In this document: in pieces, positions 55,479-63,016 of the stretch
How the letters are laid out: every line of letters begins with the position of its first letter
Position numbering within the stretch: position 1 is the first letter of the stretch
NCBI GenBank assembly: GCA_035695065.1
Contig: DASSEW010000063.1
Span: 7,170 to 71,169, forward strand
Source of the DNA: 66-474 sp035695065
GTDB lineage: Bacteria; Pseudomonadota; Gammaproteobacteria; Xanthomonadales; Rhodanobacteraceae
Length of the DNA: 64,000 bases
Reading direction: 5' to 3'
Notes under the pieces: generated by a model
What the model saw: only the letters and a program-made list of their open reading frames with translations
Told to the model about the DNA's origin: nothing
Databases searched by the model: none
Position numbers and translations under genes: made by a program

Positions 55479-56387
55479 ATGGCCATTCCTGATTACCAGA
55501 CCATCATGCGGCCGCTGCTCGAAGCGTGCCGCGACAAGCGAGAGCACCGCTTGCGCGAGCTGATCGAGACGCTTGCTGAAGAGTTCAAGTTGAAGGCGGA
55601 AGAGCGTGCCGATTTACTTCCGAGCGGGACGGCAACAACTTTCGGAAGCAGAGTGGGGTGGGCGAAGACATATCTGAAGCAGGCTGGTCTGCTGGAGCAG
55701 CCCACGCGCGGTATGGTGCGGATCACTGCTCGCGGAATTGAGTCGTTAGCCTCTAAAGCATCAATTGACAACGGCTATCTGGCCCAATTCAAAGAGTTCC
55801 AGGCGTTCCAGAAGCGCTCGAAACCGTCGCAAGCGCAATCCACGGTTCCTTCAAACGCTCCCGACATTACGCCTGAAGAAGCGCTGCAGCAGGCGTTCGA
55901 TGAATTGCGAGCGAGCCTGATCAACGAAGTGCACGAAGCGTTGCTTCACGCCACGCCGGCCTTCTTCGAACGCGCAGTCGTGGATTTGCTGCAGGCGATG
56001 GGATACGGCGGTGCAGTGGAAGATGCCGGTACGTTGCTGGGTGGCCCGGGCGACGGCGGCGTAGATGGCGCCATCAAGGAAGACAAGCTCGGGCTGGACA
56101 CGGTGTATGTGCAAGCCAAGAAATGGGCGCCGGATCGCACGGTGGGCGACGCAGAAATCCGCAACTTCATCGGTGCGCTGCAGCTTCATCGCGCGCGCAA
56201 AGGGGTGTTCTTCACCACTTCCGATTTCAGCAGGACGGCGCGTACTTCCGCTGCGCGTTCCGAATCACGTGTGGTGTTGATCAACGGTACTGAACTGGCC
56301 ACCCTGATGGTTGAGCACGATGTCGGAGTGAGCGTTACTTCGACACTGCAACTCAAGAAGTTGGATTCGGATTACTTCGAGGATTGA
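55479..56387 (+). CDS. mrr: Mrr-family type IV restriction endonuclease
   Basis: 302 residues from the ATG at 55479, after AAAGGGGGG. Mrr_N winged helix (~1-95, LIETLAEEFKLKAEERADLL, GWAKTYLKQAGLLEQP) and Mrr_cat PD-(D/E)XK domain (~165-300): LLQAMGYGGAVEDAG, GGPGDGGVDGAIKEDKLG with the metal Asp, and VYVQAKKW (Q-x-K). Cuts methylated DNA in E. coli. Codons are visibly more A/T-rich than the flanking trp genes, suggesting acquisition. It separates trpE from trpG, together with a DUF559 cassette. Confidence 0.9.
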   Translation: MAIPDYQTIMRPLLEACRDKREHRLRELIETLAEEFKLKAEERADLLPSGTATTFGSRVGWAKTYLKQAGLLEQPTRGMVRITARGIESLASKASIDNGYLAQFKEFQAFQKRSKPSQAQSTVPSNAPDITPEEALQQAFDELRASLINEVHEALLHATPAFFERAVVDLLQAMGYGGAVEDAGTLLGGPGDGGVDGAIKEDKLGLDTVYVQAKKWAPDRTVGDAEIRNFIGALQLHRARKGVFFTTSDFSRTARTSAARSESRVVLINGTELATLMVEHDVGVSVTSTLQLKKLDSDYFED

Positions 56388-56414
56388 ACAGAACGAGCTG
56401 GCTGCGCTTTTGAA

Positions 56415-56452
56415 CCCCTCTCCCGCTGGCGGGAGAGGGGCAGGGGTGAGGG
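56415..56452 (+). repeat. Left CT-rich hairpin bordering DUF559 copy B
   Basis: CCCCTCTCCCGC-TG-GCGGGAGAGGGG hairpin followed by CAGGGGTGAGGG. It is the inverted partner of 56801-56838. It ends 10 nt before the nuclease ATG, and GGGTGAGGG may serve as ribosome binding site. Confidence 0.92.
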
Positions 56453-56462
56453 TGGCGCCACG

Positions 56463-56864
56463 ATGTTGCGCAGACGACACATTCCGCGTGCGCGGTCTCT
56501 TCGGCAGAGCATGACCGATGCTGAAGCTCGCCTATGGCTGTTGCTGCGCGGCCGTCATACCACCGGATTCAAATTCCGCCGGCAGTTTCCGATTGACCGC
56601 TACGTAGCGGATTTCGCATGTCTGGAAGCGAAGCTGGTCGTGGAAGTAGATGGGGGTCAACACAATGACCGCATTGAAGAAGATGCGGCGCGTACGCGAT
56701 GCCTTGAATCAAATGGGTTTCGCGTCTTGCGTTTCTGGAACGACGAGGTGCTGAAGAACAGCGAACAGGTTCTGCAAGTGATCTGGGATGCATTGCACCA
56801 CCCTCACCCCGGCCCTCTCCCGCCAGCGGGAGAGGGGGAGAAGCAGTGTTCAAAACCTTCCTGA
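56463..56864 (+). CDS. DUF559 endonuclease-domain protein, cassette B
   Basis: 133 residues from the ATG at 56463. Same DUF559 core as copy A: LRQSMTDAEARLWLLLRGRH, FKFRRQFPIDRYVADF, LVVEVDGGQH with probable catalytic Glu/Asp, RTRCLESNGFRVLRFWNDEV. About half the core residues match copy A by eye. The C terminus (HPHPGPLPPAGEG) is encoded by the right repeat. It lies between mrr and the convergent aminopeptidase, overlapping the latter's 3' end by 15 bp. Function unknown; the arrangement repeats that of copy A exactly. Confidence 0.9.
   Translation: MLRRRHIPRARSLRQSMTDAEARLWLLLRGRHTTGFKFRRQFPIDRYVADFACLEAKLVVEVDGGQHNDRIEEDAARTRCLESNGFRVLRFWNDEVLKNSEQVLQVIWDALHHPHPGPLPPAGEGEKQCSKPS
56801..56838 (-). 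repeat. Right CT-rich hairpin bordering DUF559 copy B
   Basis: CCCTCACCCC-GG followed by the hairpin CCCTCTCCCGC-CA-GCGGGAGAGGG and GG. It is a near-perfect inverted copy of 56415-56452 and lies inside the 3' end of the nuclease gene. Confidence 0.92.
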
Positions 56865-57962
56865 GTGCTCTCCAAGAAGCGTCTCGCGCTCCTTCGCAGA
56901 TTCGCTGCCGATCTTCCGGACCTCCGCATAGAACTTGTTCCAATCGCCATCGCAGCGTTTGAACAGCGCGGCGAAGGCGGGCACCGCGCGGTCGTACAGG
57001 CCGAACGGCACGAGCTTCGCGTTGTTCAACGGCGTGTCGAACCAGTGGTCGTATTCGCGGTTGCCGTGCCATCGCGTGTCGCGCAGGTGGCGGTAGTCGG
57101 CGCGAAGCTGGTCGAAGATTGCCTGCTTGCGTTGCAACTTCGTTGCATCGGAAGCATCGCTGGCATACAGCGTCTTCAAGTGTTCGCGCGTGGCCAGCAC
57201 CAGCTCGGTGAATTGCCGTTCGCGCCGCGCGGCGGCAGGATCGGGCGGTGGCAGGTGATTGGCCTCATGCCACTCGCGCAGGCCTTCCTGCTGCATGAAA
57301 GTAGCGAAGGATTCGTTGAATTCGGTATCGCCCTTGACGTAAACCTGCTGGTGCGCGAGTTCGTGGAAGATCGTGCCGACGAATTCGTCGTCGCTCCAGT
57401 CGTCCATCGTGGAGAGCAGCGGATCAGCGAAGTGGCCGAGCGTGGAGTATTCGGGCACGCCGCCGATCCAGACGTCGTCGCCCTCGTCGCGCAACTTGTC
57501 CGCCAGCGCCTGCGCACGATCGTGATCGAAAAATCCCTGGTAGGCCACGCAGCCTGCAAACGGGAAGCAGTGCTCGATCGGCTGCATGGACAGCGCGGGC
57601 GTGGCGAACACGTTCCAGGTCACGAACGGGCGATGGATGTCGGCGTAGGTGGTGAAGCTGCGATTGCGCGGCAGCTTCAGCATGTCCGACGCGAACGCGC
57701 GCGCGCGTTGCGCCAGCTCCAGCCGGGCGCGCAGCGCCGGAGAAGTGTCCGGATCGGCGACCACTTTCCCGATCGGCTTGCGCGCGTGCAGCACGCGCAT
57801 TTCGCCGGCAGTCACGTGCGCGTAGTAACCCAGCGTCGAACAGCCGCTCGAAAATGCGAGCGCCAGCACGGTGAAACCGCGCAATGCGGCGCGGCATATG
57901 CCGGTCAGGCATTTCGGCTTGTGTCGTTCCGGCCGTGCCTTCACACTTCGCGTTCTCCGCAT
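56850..57962 (-). CDS. Putative aminopeptidase (COG4324), probable lipoprotein
   Basis: 370 residues from the ATG at 57962 (a GTG at 57968 is also possible). Hydrophobic export segment (FTVLALAFSSGC, a marginal lipobox), then a zinc-peptidase fold with the catalytic HELAHQ in VGTIFHELAHQQVYV and the downstream Glu in TEFNESFATFMQQEG. Family PF10023 members are annotated aminopeptidases without much biochemistry. It reads against the trp genes; its start is only 14 bp from the trpG start, so the two promoters must lie inside coding sequence. Confidence 0.85.
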   Translation of the reverse strand: MRRTRSVKARPERHKPKCLTGICRAALRGFTVLALAFSSGCSTLGYYAHVTAGEMRVLHARKPIGKVVADPDTSPALRARLELAQRARAFASDMLKLPRNRSFTTYADIHRPFVTWNVFATPALSMQPIEHCFPFAGCVAYQGFFDHDRAQALADKLRDEGDDVWIGGVPEYSTLGHFADPLLSTMDDWSDDEFVGTIFHELAHQQVYVKGDTEFNESFATFMQQEGLREWHEANHLPPPDPAAARRERQFTELVLATREHLKTLYASDASDATKLQRKQAIFDQLRADYRHLRDTRWHGNREYDHWFDTPLNNAKLVPFGLYDRAVPAFAALFKRCDGDWNKFYAEVRKIGSESAKERETLLGEHSGRF

Positions 57963-57976
57963 CCGCACCCGATCCG

Positions 57977-58573
57977 ATGCTGCTCCTGATCGACAACTAT
58001 GACAGCTTCACCTTCAACCTCGCGCAATACCTGGGCGAGCTTGGCGAGGAAGTGAAGGTGGTGCGCAACGACGCGCTGGATGTCGCCGGCATCCGCGCGC
58101 TTGCGCCTTCACGCATCGTGATCTCGCCGGGGCCGGGCACGCCGGACGATGCGGGCGTGTCGCTGGAGCTGTTGCGTGCGACGCAAGGCGAAGTGCCGAT
58201 CCTCGGCGTGTGCCTCGGCCACCAGGCGATCGGGCAGGCATTCGGCGGCCGCGTGGTGCGCGCGAAGCAGATCATGCATGGCAAGACCTCGCCGATCCAT
58301 CATCGGAATGAAGGTGTGTTCGCGGGTCTTTCCAATCCGTTCGAGGCCACGCGCTACCACTCGCTGGTGGTGGAGCGCGCCTCGTTGCCCGATTGCCTCG
58401 AAATCATCGCCTGGACGCAGACCGAAGGCGGCGAACTCGACGAGATCATGGGCCTGCGCCACAGAAGCCTGCCGATCGAGGGCGTGCAGTTCCATCCGGA
58501 ATCCATCCTGACCCGGCACGGCCACGACCTGCTGCGCAATTTCATCCGTTCGTCGCTGCCGAAAGCCGCATGA
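57977..58573 (+). CDS. trpG: Anthranilate synthase component II (glutamine amidotransferase)
   Basis: 198 residues from the ATG at 57977. Provides ammonia to TrpE. Class I amidotransferase: LLIDNYDSFTFNLAQYL, SPGPGTPDDAG, nucleophile Cys in GVCLGHQAIGQAFGG, and the His/Glu pair in GVQFHPESI. The stop overlaps the trpD start (ATGA), so trpG, trpD and trpC are translationally coupled. It needs its own promoter, since the gene upstream reads the other way. Confidence 0.96.
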   Translation: MLLLIDNYDSFTFNLAQYLGELGEEVKVVRNDALDVAGIRALAPSRIVISPGPGTPDDAGVSLELLRATQGEVPILGVCLGHQAIGQAFGGRVVRAKQIMHGKTSPIHHRNEGVFAGLSNPFEATRYHSLVVERASLPDCLEIIAWTQTEGGELDEIMGLRHRSLPIEGVQFHPESILTRHGHDLLRNFIRSSLPKAA

Positions 58574-59604
58574 ACGCCAGCATCACCCCGCGCGAGGCGC
58601 TGCAACGCACGATCGAGCATCGCGAGATCTTCCACGACGAGATGATCGCGCTTATGCGGCAGATCATGCGCGGCGAGGTTTCGCCGGTGATGGCCGCGGC
58701 GATCCTGACCGGCCTGCGCGTGAAGAAGGAAACCGTGGGCGAGATTGCGGGCGCTGCGTGCGTGATGCGCGAGCTGGCGATCCGCGTGCCGGTCGCGGGC
58801 GACACCACGCACCTGCTGGATATCGTCGGCACCGGTGGCGATGGTGCGCACAGCTTCAACATTTCCACGGCGTCGTCGTTCGTCGCGGCGGCGGCGGGCG
58901 CGCGCGTGGCCAAGCACGGCAATCGCAGCGTGTCTTCGTCCAGCGGCAGCGCCGACGTGCTGGAGGCGCTGGGCGCGGCGATCGAACTGGAGCCCGGACA
59001 GGTCGCGCGCTGCATCGAGCAGGTCGGCATCGGTTTCATGTTCGCGCCGAAGCATCATCCGGCGATGAAAGCCGTCGCCGCGGTGCGCCGCGAAATGGGC
59101 GTGCGCACGCTGTTCAACATCCTCGGGCCGCTGACCAATCCGGCCGGCGCGCCGAACATCCTGATGGGCGTGTTCCACCCGGACCTGGTCGGCATCCAGG
59201 TGCGCGTGCTGCAACGCCTGGGCGCACAACGCGCGATCGTGGTGCACGGCCGCGACGGGCTGGACGAGATTTCCCTGGGCGGCGCCACGTTGATAGGCGA
59301 ACTGCGCGATGGCCGCGTGCGCGAATACGAGATCGAACCGGAACAATACGGCTTCGCGATGGCGTCCAGCCGCAACCTGCGCGTGGCCGACGCGGTGCAG
59401 TCGAAAGCGATGCTGCTGGATGCACTGGAGAACCGGTCCGGCGTTGCACGCGACATCGTGACGTTCAATGCCGGTGCCGCGCTGTACGCGGCCGACGTCG
59501 CGGGTACGATCGAAGAAGGCATCGAGCGCGCGGGCGGGGTGATCGCTTCCGGCGCAGCGCGAGCGAAGCTGGACGAGTTCGTGCTTGCAACGCAATCCCC
59601 ATGA
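58570..59604 (+). CDS. trpD: Anthranilate phosphoribosyltransferase
   Basis: 344 residues. Transfers phosphoribosyl to anthranilate. PRPP-binding GTGGDGAHSFNIST, KHGNRSVSSSSGSADVLEAL, RTLFNILGPLTNPA and VVHGRDGLDEISL. Four-base overlaps at both ends (with trpG and trpC) show tight operon coupling. Confidence 0.96.
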   Translation: MNASITPREALQRTIEHREIFHDEMIALMRQIMRGEVSPVMAAAILTGLRVKKETVGEIAGAACVMRELAIRVPVAGDTTHLLDIVGTGGDGAHSFNISTASSFVAAAAGARVAKHGNRSVSSSSGSADVLEALGAAIELEPGQVARCIEQVGIGFMFAPKHHPAMKAVAAVRREMGVRTLFNILGPLTNPAGAPNILMGVFHPDLVGIQVRVLQRLGAQRAIVVHGRDGLDEISLGGATLIGELRDGRVREYEIEPEQYGFAMASSRNLRVADAVQSKAMLLDALENRSGVARDIVTFNAGAALYAADVAGTIEEGIERAGGVIASGAARAKLDEFVLATQSP

Positions 59605-60395
59605 GCGACATCCTGCAACGCATCCTCGCCCGCAAGGCGCAAGAGATCGAGGCGCGCAGCGCGACGCTGCCGCTGCGCGAATTGTCGGCGCGCTGCGCCG
59701 ACCTGCCCGACACGCGCGGGTTCGCCGCGGCACTGGAAGCCAGGATCGAGGCCGGCGAAGCGGCGGTCATCGCCGAGATCAAGAAGGCCTCGCCCAGCGC
59801 GGGCGTGATCCGCGCGGATTTCGATCCTGCCGCGATCGCGCTCAGCTACGAAACGGGCGGCGCGGCATGCCTGTCGGTGCTGACCGACGTGGATTTCTTC
59901 CAGGGCTCCGACGCGTATTTGCAGCAGGCGCGCGCTGCTTGCGCGCTGCCTGTGCTGCGCAAGGATTTCACGATCGACGCGTACCAGGTCTATGAGGCGC
60001 GCGCGATCGGCGCGGATGCGATCCTGCTGATCGTGGCCGCGCTGGGTGATGCCGCGCTGCTGGAACTCTCGCTGCTCGCCGCCGAACTCGATCTTGACGT
60101 GCTGGTGGAAGTGCACGACGAGGCCGAACTGGAGCGCGCGCTCGACATTCCCGCGCCACTGATTGGCATCAACAACCGCGACCTGCGAACCTTCGAAACG
60201 CGCGTCGAAACGACATTGAACCTGCGGGAGCGGGTGCCGGACGAGCGCGTGCTCGTGACCGAATCGGGCATCCGCATGTGTGAGGACGTGAGGCGCCTGC
60301 GCGCGGCCGGCGTGCACGCTTTCCTGGTCGGCGAGACGTTCATGCGCGCGGCCGAACCGGGCAAGGAACTTGCACGTTTGTTCGGGTCAGACTGA
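59601..60395 (+). CDS. trpC: Indole-3-glycerol phosphate synthase
   Basis: 264 residues. TIM-barrel enzyme closing the indole ring. Motifs: VIAEIKKASPSAGVIRADFD, ACLSVLTDVDFFQGS, PVLRKDFTIDAYQVYEARAI, IGINNRDLRTFETRVE and VTESGI. Not fused to TrpF, as is usual outside the enterics. The HAD gene follows 13 bp later and is probably in the same operon. Confidence 0.96.
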   Translation: MSDILQRILARKAQEIEARSATLPLRELSARCADLPDTRGFAAALEARIEAGEAAVIAEIKKASPSAGVIRADFDPAAIALSYETGGAACLSVLTDVDFFQGSDAYLQQARAACALPVLRKDFTIDAYQVYEARAIGADAILLIVAALGDAALLELSLLAAELDLDVLVEVHDEAELERALDIPAPLIGINNRDLRTFETRVETTLNLRERVPDERVLVTESGIRMCEDVRRLRAAGVHAFLVGETFMRAAEPGKELARLFGSD

Positions 60396-60408
60396 ACGAG
60401 GCGTGCGC

Positions 60409-61107
60409 ATGAGCGCGGCGCTGCAACCCGAACCCCCATCCAGCCAAGCGAACCCGCAGCGCGTGGTGCTGTTCGACTTCGACGGCACGCTGTTGCACGG
60501 TGATGCGTACACGATGTTCATGCGCGCGCGTTACCGGCGCGGATGGTGGCGCGTGCTGCCGGTGCTGTTGATTTCGCCGGTGCTGCTGCCGATGTCGCTG
60601 TTGCGTCGCGGGCGGCTCGCGATCGCGCGCGTTTTGGTGCGGATCGCGCTGCTCGGCGTTTCCGAAACGCGTTATCGCGAGCTTGCCGAAATTTTCGGGC
60701 GGCAACTCGCGCGCGAGGCGCGGCTGTTTTCGCGCGCGGGTGTCACCGCGCTGCGGCAGCACGTGCATCGCGGTGATCGCGTGCTGATCGTCACCGCGTG
60801 CGAGGAAACCTTCGCCGCTGCGATCCTGGACGAACTGGGCCTCGGCGCGATCGAACTGGTCGGCTCCAGGCTCGCGCGTGGTGCCTTGGGCCTGCACACG
60901 CAGGTGCACAATATCGGCGCGGAGAAGCTGCGCCAGCTTGCACTGCGCGGCATCAATCCGCCATGGGACATCGCGATCAGCGATTCGCTGGTCGACCTGC
61001 CGATCCTCGCCGCAGCACGCGAGCCGATCCTGGTGAATCCGGATCGGCGGATGCTGAAGCGCGCGTCGGTGCTGGGGAAGAGGCCGGGGATCGCGGAGTG
61101 GGATTGA
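60409..61107 (+). CDS. HAD-IB family hydrolase (phosphoserine-phosphatase-like)
   Basis: 232 residues from the ATG at 60409. HAD catalytic nucleophile in VVLFDFDGTLLHGDAY, a helical cap with hydrophobic stretches (VLPVLLISPVLLPMSLL), motif II VLIVTACEE and motif III/IV AISDSLVDLPIL. HAD-IB members dephosphorylate sugars, serine or phospholipid head groups; the hydrophobic cap hints at a membrane-related substrate. Last gene of the trpGDC unit. Confidence 0.87.
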   Translation: MSAALQPEPPSSQANPQRVVLFDFDGTLLHGDAYTMFMRARYRRGWWRVLPVLLISPVLLPMSLLRRGRLAIARVLVRIALLGVSETRYRELAEIFGRQLAREARLFSRAGVTALRQHVHRGDRVLIVTACEETFAAAILDELGLGAIELVGSRLARGALGLHTQVHNIGAEKLRQLALRGINPPWDIAISDSLVDLPILAAAREPILVNPDRRMLKRASVLGKRPGIAEWD

Positions 61108-61132
61108 TTGCAGGCGCGGTCCTGCAAGACAG

Positions 61133-61177
61133 ATTCCGGGTTCATCGCCGATGAAGCTGGCGATGCCCCGGAATGAC
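61133..61177. repeat. Half copy of the GTCATTCCGG repeat
   Basis: ATTCCGGGTTCATCGCC and GGCGATGCCCCGGAATGAC pair across a short spacer between the convergent HAD and clp genes. Confidence 0.65.
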
Positions 61178-61198
61178 GATCTCTTTTTACGTTTTGCC

Positions 61199-61227
61199 GA
61201 GTCCCGAGTCCGAGTCCCGAGTCCCGG
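61199..61227. repeat. GAGTCCC tandem repeat
   Basis: Four near-perfect copies of GAGTCCC end to end, immediately after the clp stop codon. Such a short tandem array would be prone to copy-number change by slippage. Confidence 0.75.
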
Positions 61228-61923
61228 TCAGCGCGTGCCCTTCACCACGATCGTCTTCCCGCTCACCGAGATCGTGCCCTCGTCCTCCAGCTGCTTCAGC
61301 ACGCGGCCGGCCATTTCGCGCGAGCAGCCGACGATGCGGGAGAGTTCCTGGCGCGAGATGCGGATCTGGGTGCCTTCCGGGTGCGTCATCGCGTCCGGCT
61401 CCTGGCACAGGTCCAGCAGCGTGCGCGCGATGCGATTGGTGACGTCCATGAATGCCATGCGGCTGACCTGCCGCGAGGTGCGCAGCAGCCGATTGGTGAG
61501 TTGCAGGCCGACCGCGAACAGGACCCGCGCGGTGTCGTCGCGCAGGGTGCTGCCGAACAGGTGGAACAGGCGTTCGTAGCTGATCTCGGCCAGTTCGCAG
61601 GGCGTGCGGGTGCGGATCAGCACCTCGCGTTGCGCCTGCTCGACGAACAGGCCCATCTCGCCGATGAACTCGCCGCGGTTGATGTAGGCGAGGATCAGCT
61701 CGCGGCCTTCGTCGTCCTCGGTGTTGACCGTGACGGAACCGTCAATGATGTAGTAAAGGGTGTTGGCCGGATCGCCCGGCCGCATGATCACCGTCTTGCT
61801 CGGATAGCGGCGGCGGTGGCATTGATCCAGCAGCCGCTGCATGGTGTCCGGCGTGGGTGCCAGCATGGCCGGAGCCTGCGAGCGTTCGTAGACCTGCTGC
61901 AGCAGGTAGCGCAATTCGGCCAT
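61228..61923 (-). CDS. clp: CRP-family regulator Clp
   Basis: 231 residues. A cyclic-nucleotide-binding fold (~25-130, VIMRPGDPANTLYYIIDGSV, FIGEMGLFVEQAQREVLI) and a Crp winged helix (~165-228, ISRQELSRIVGCSREMAGRV). The length and sequence match Clp of Xanthomonas, where c-di-GMP, not cAMP, is reported to inhibit DNA binding. It controls virulence and biofilm genes there. Divergent from speD with a 174-bp gap that should carry both promoters; no clear TGTGA-N6-TCACA site was seen in it. Confidence 0.93.
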   Translation of the reverse strand: MAELRYLLQQVYERSQAPAMLAPTPDTMQRLLDQCHRRRYPSKTVIMRPGDPANTLYYIIDGSVTVNTEDDEGRELILAYINRGEFIGEMGLFVEQAQREVLIRTRTPCELAEISYERLFHLFGSTLRDDTARVLFAVGLQLTNRLLRTSRQVSRMAFMDVTNRIARTLLDLCQEPDAMTHPEGTQIRISRQELSRIVGCSREMAGRVLKQLEDEGTISVSGKTIVVKGTR

Positions 61924-62097
61924 TGCGTTTCATCCTCACGGACGTCCAGTCTTGAGTGTAGCATTCTGAATCGTGCGCGCGCGTTCCGTGAAAGCGGATC
62001 GCGCGGGGAATCCCCGCCGGTTATACTTTGTGCTTCCCCTTCGTCCGCGACCCGGCTCCCGCCGGCGCGCTCATGTCTCCCGACCGAGGATGCAGCC

Positions 62098-62883
62098 GTG
62101 GTCAAACCGCTGCCCCGCCTGAAGTTGCAGGGGTTCAACAACCTCACCAAGGCGCTCAGCTTCAACATCTACGACATCTGCTACGCGGTGTCGGAAACCC
62201 AGCGCGACCGCTACATCGATTACATCGATGAAGCGTACGACGCCGACCGCCTGACACAAATCCTGACAGACGTGGCCGACATCATCGGCGCCAACATCTT
62301 GAACATCGCGCGCCAGGACTACGACCCGCAGGGCGCGAGCGTCACGATCCTGATCTCCGAGCATCCGGTGGTGGAGAAGCTCGGCCGCGACATGATCTCC
62401 GATGCGGTGGTGGCGCACATGGACAAGAGCCACATCACCGTGCACACCTACCCGGAAACGCATCCGCACAATGGCATCGCGACCTTCCGCGCCGACATCG
62501 ACGTCGCGACCTGTGGCGTGATTTCGCCGCTGCGCGCGTTGAACTACCTGATCGACAGCTTCGAGTCCGACATCGTCACGATGGACTACCGCGTGCGCGG
62601 CTTCACCCGCGACATCAAGGGCAAGAAGCACTACATCGACCACAAGATCAATTCGATCCAGGACTATCTCGCCAAGCACATCCGGCAGAAGTACGAGATG
62701 TTCGACGTCAACGTGTACCAGGAGAACATCTTCCACACCAAGATGCACGTGAAGGATTTCGACCTCGATACATATCTGTTCGAGGCACATGCGGAAGACC
62801 TGTCGTTCAAGGATCGCCAGCGCATCGAGCTGCTGCTGAAGCGCGAGATCGAGGAGCTGTTCCACGGCCGCAACCTGATGTAA
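62098..62883 (+). CDS. speD: S-adenosylmethionine decarboxylase proenzyme
   Basis: 261 residues from a GTG at 62098, after GAGGATGC. E. coli-type class 1 pyruvoyl enzyme of spermidine synthesis. Self-cleavage occurs at the Lys-Ser bond in MDKSHITVHTYPETHP, generating the pyruvoyl group; STCGVISPLxALN-type core VATCGVISPLRALNYLIDSF follows. Length matches E. coli SpeD. Neighbour of clp, as in Xanthomonas. No speE is visible in this window. Confidence 0.95.
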   Translation: MVKPLPRLKLQGFNNLTKALSFNIYDICYAVSETQRDRYIDYIDEAYDADRLTQILTDVADIIGANILNIARQDYDPQGASVTILISEHPVVEKLGRDMISDAVVAHMDKSHITVHTYPETHPHNGIATFRADIDVATCGVISPLRALNYLIDSFESDIVTMDYRVRGFTRDIKGKKHYIDHKINSIQDYLAKHIRQKYEMFDVNVYQENIFHTKMHVKDFDLDTYLFEAHAEDLSFKDRQRIELLLKREIEELFHGRNLM

Positions 62884-62888
62884 CTCCC

Positions 62889-62980
62889 GTCATTCCGGGG
62901 CCGCGCCTCGGCGCGGGACGCGGAATCCGGTGCTCTTTGCGCAAACAGAGTCACTGGATTCCCCCATTCGCGGGAATGAC
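62889..62980. repeat. Dispersed palindromic repeat, GTCATTCCGG family
   Basis: Begins GTCATTCCGGGGCCGCGCC and ends CGGGAATGAC, with an inner pair (GGCCGCGCC with GGCGCGGG). It lies 5 bp after speD and ends 36 bp before the TonB-dependent receptor start. Confidence 0.78.
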
Positions 62981-63016
62981 GCCACAAGGCGCTTCATTCA
63001 AACAAGGAACTGCTGC

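Noticed and set aside
61924..62097. Clp/CRP binding site (TGTGA-N6-TCACA) in the clp-speD gap
   Set aside because: No sequence close to the consensus on either strand was found by eye, so autoregulation is not claimed.
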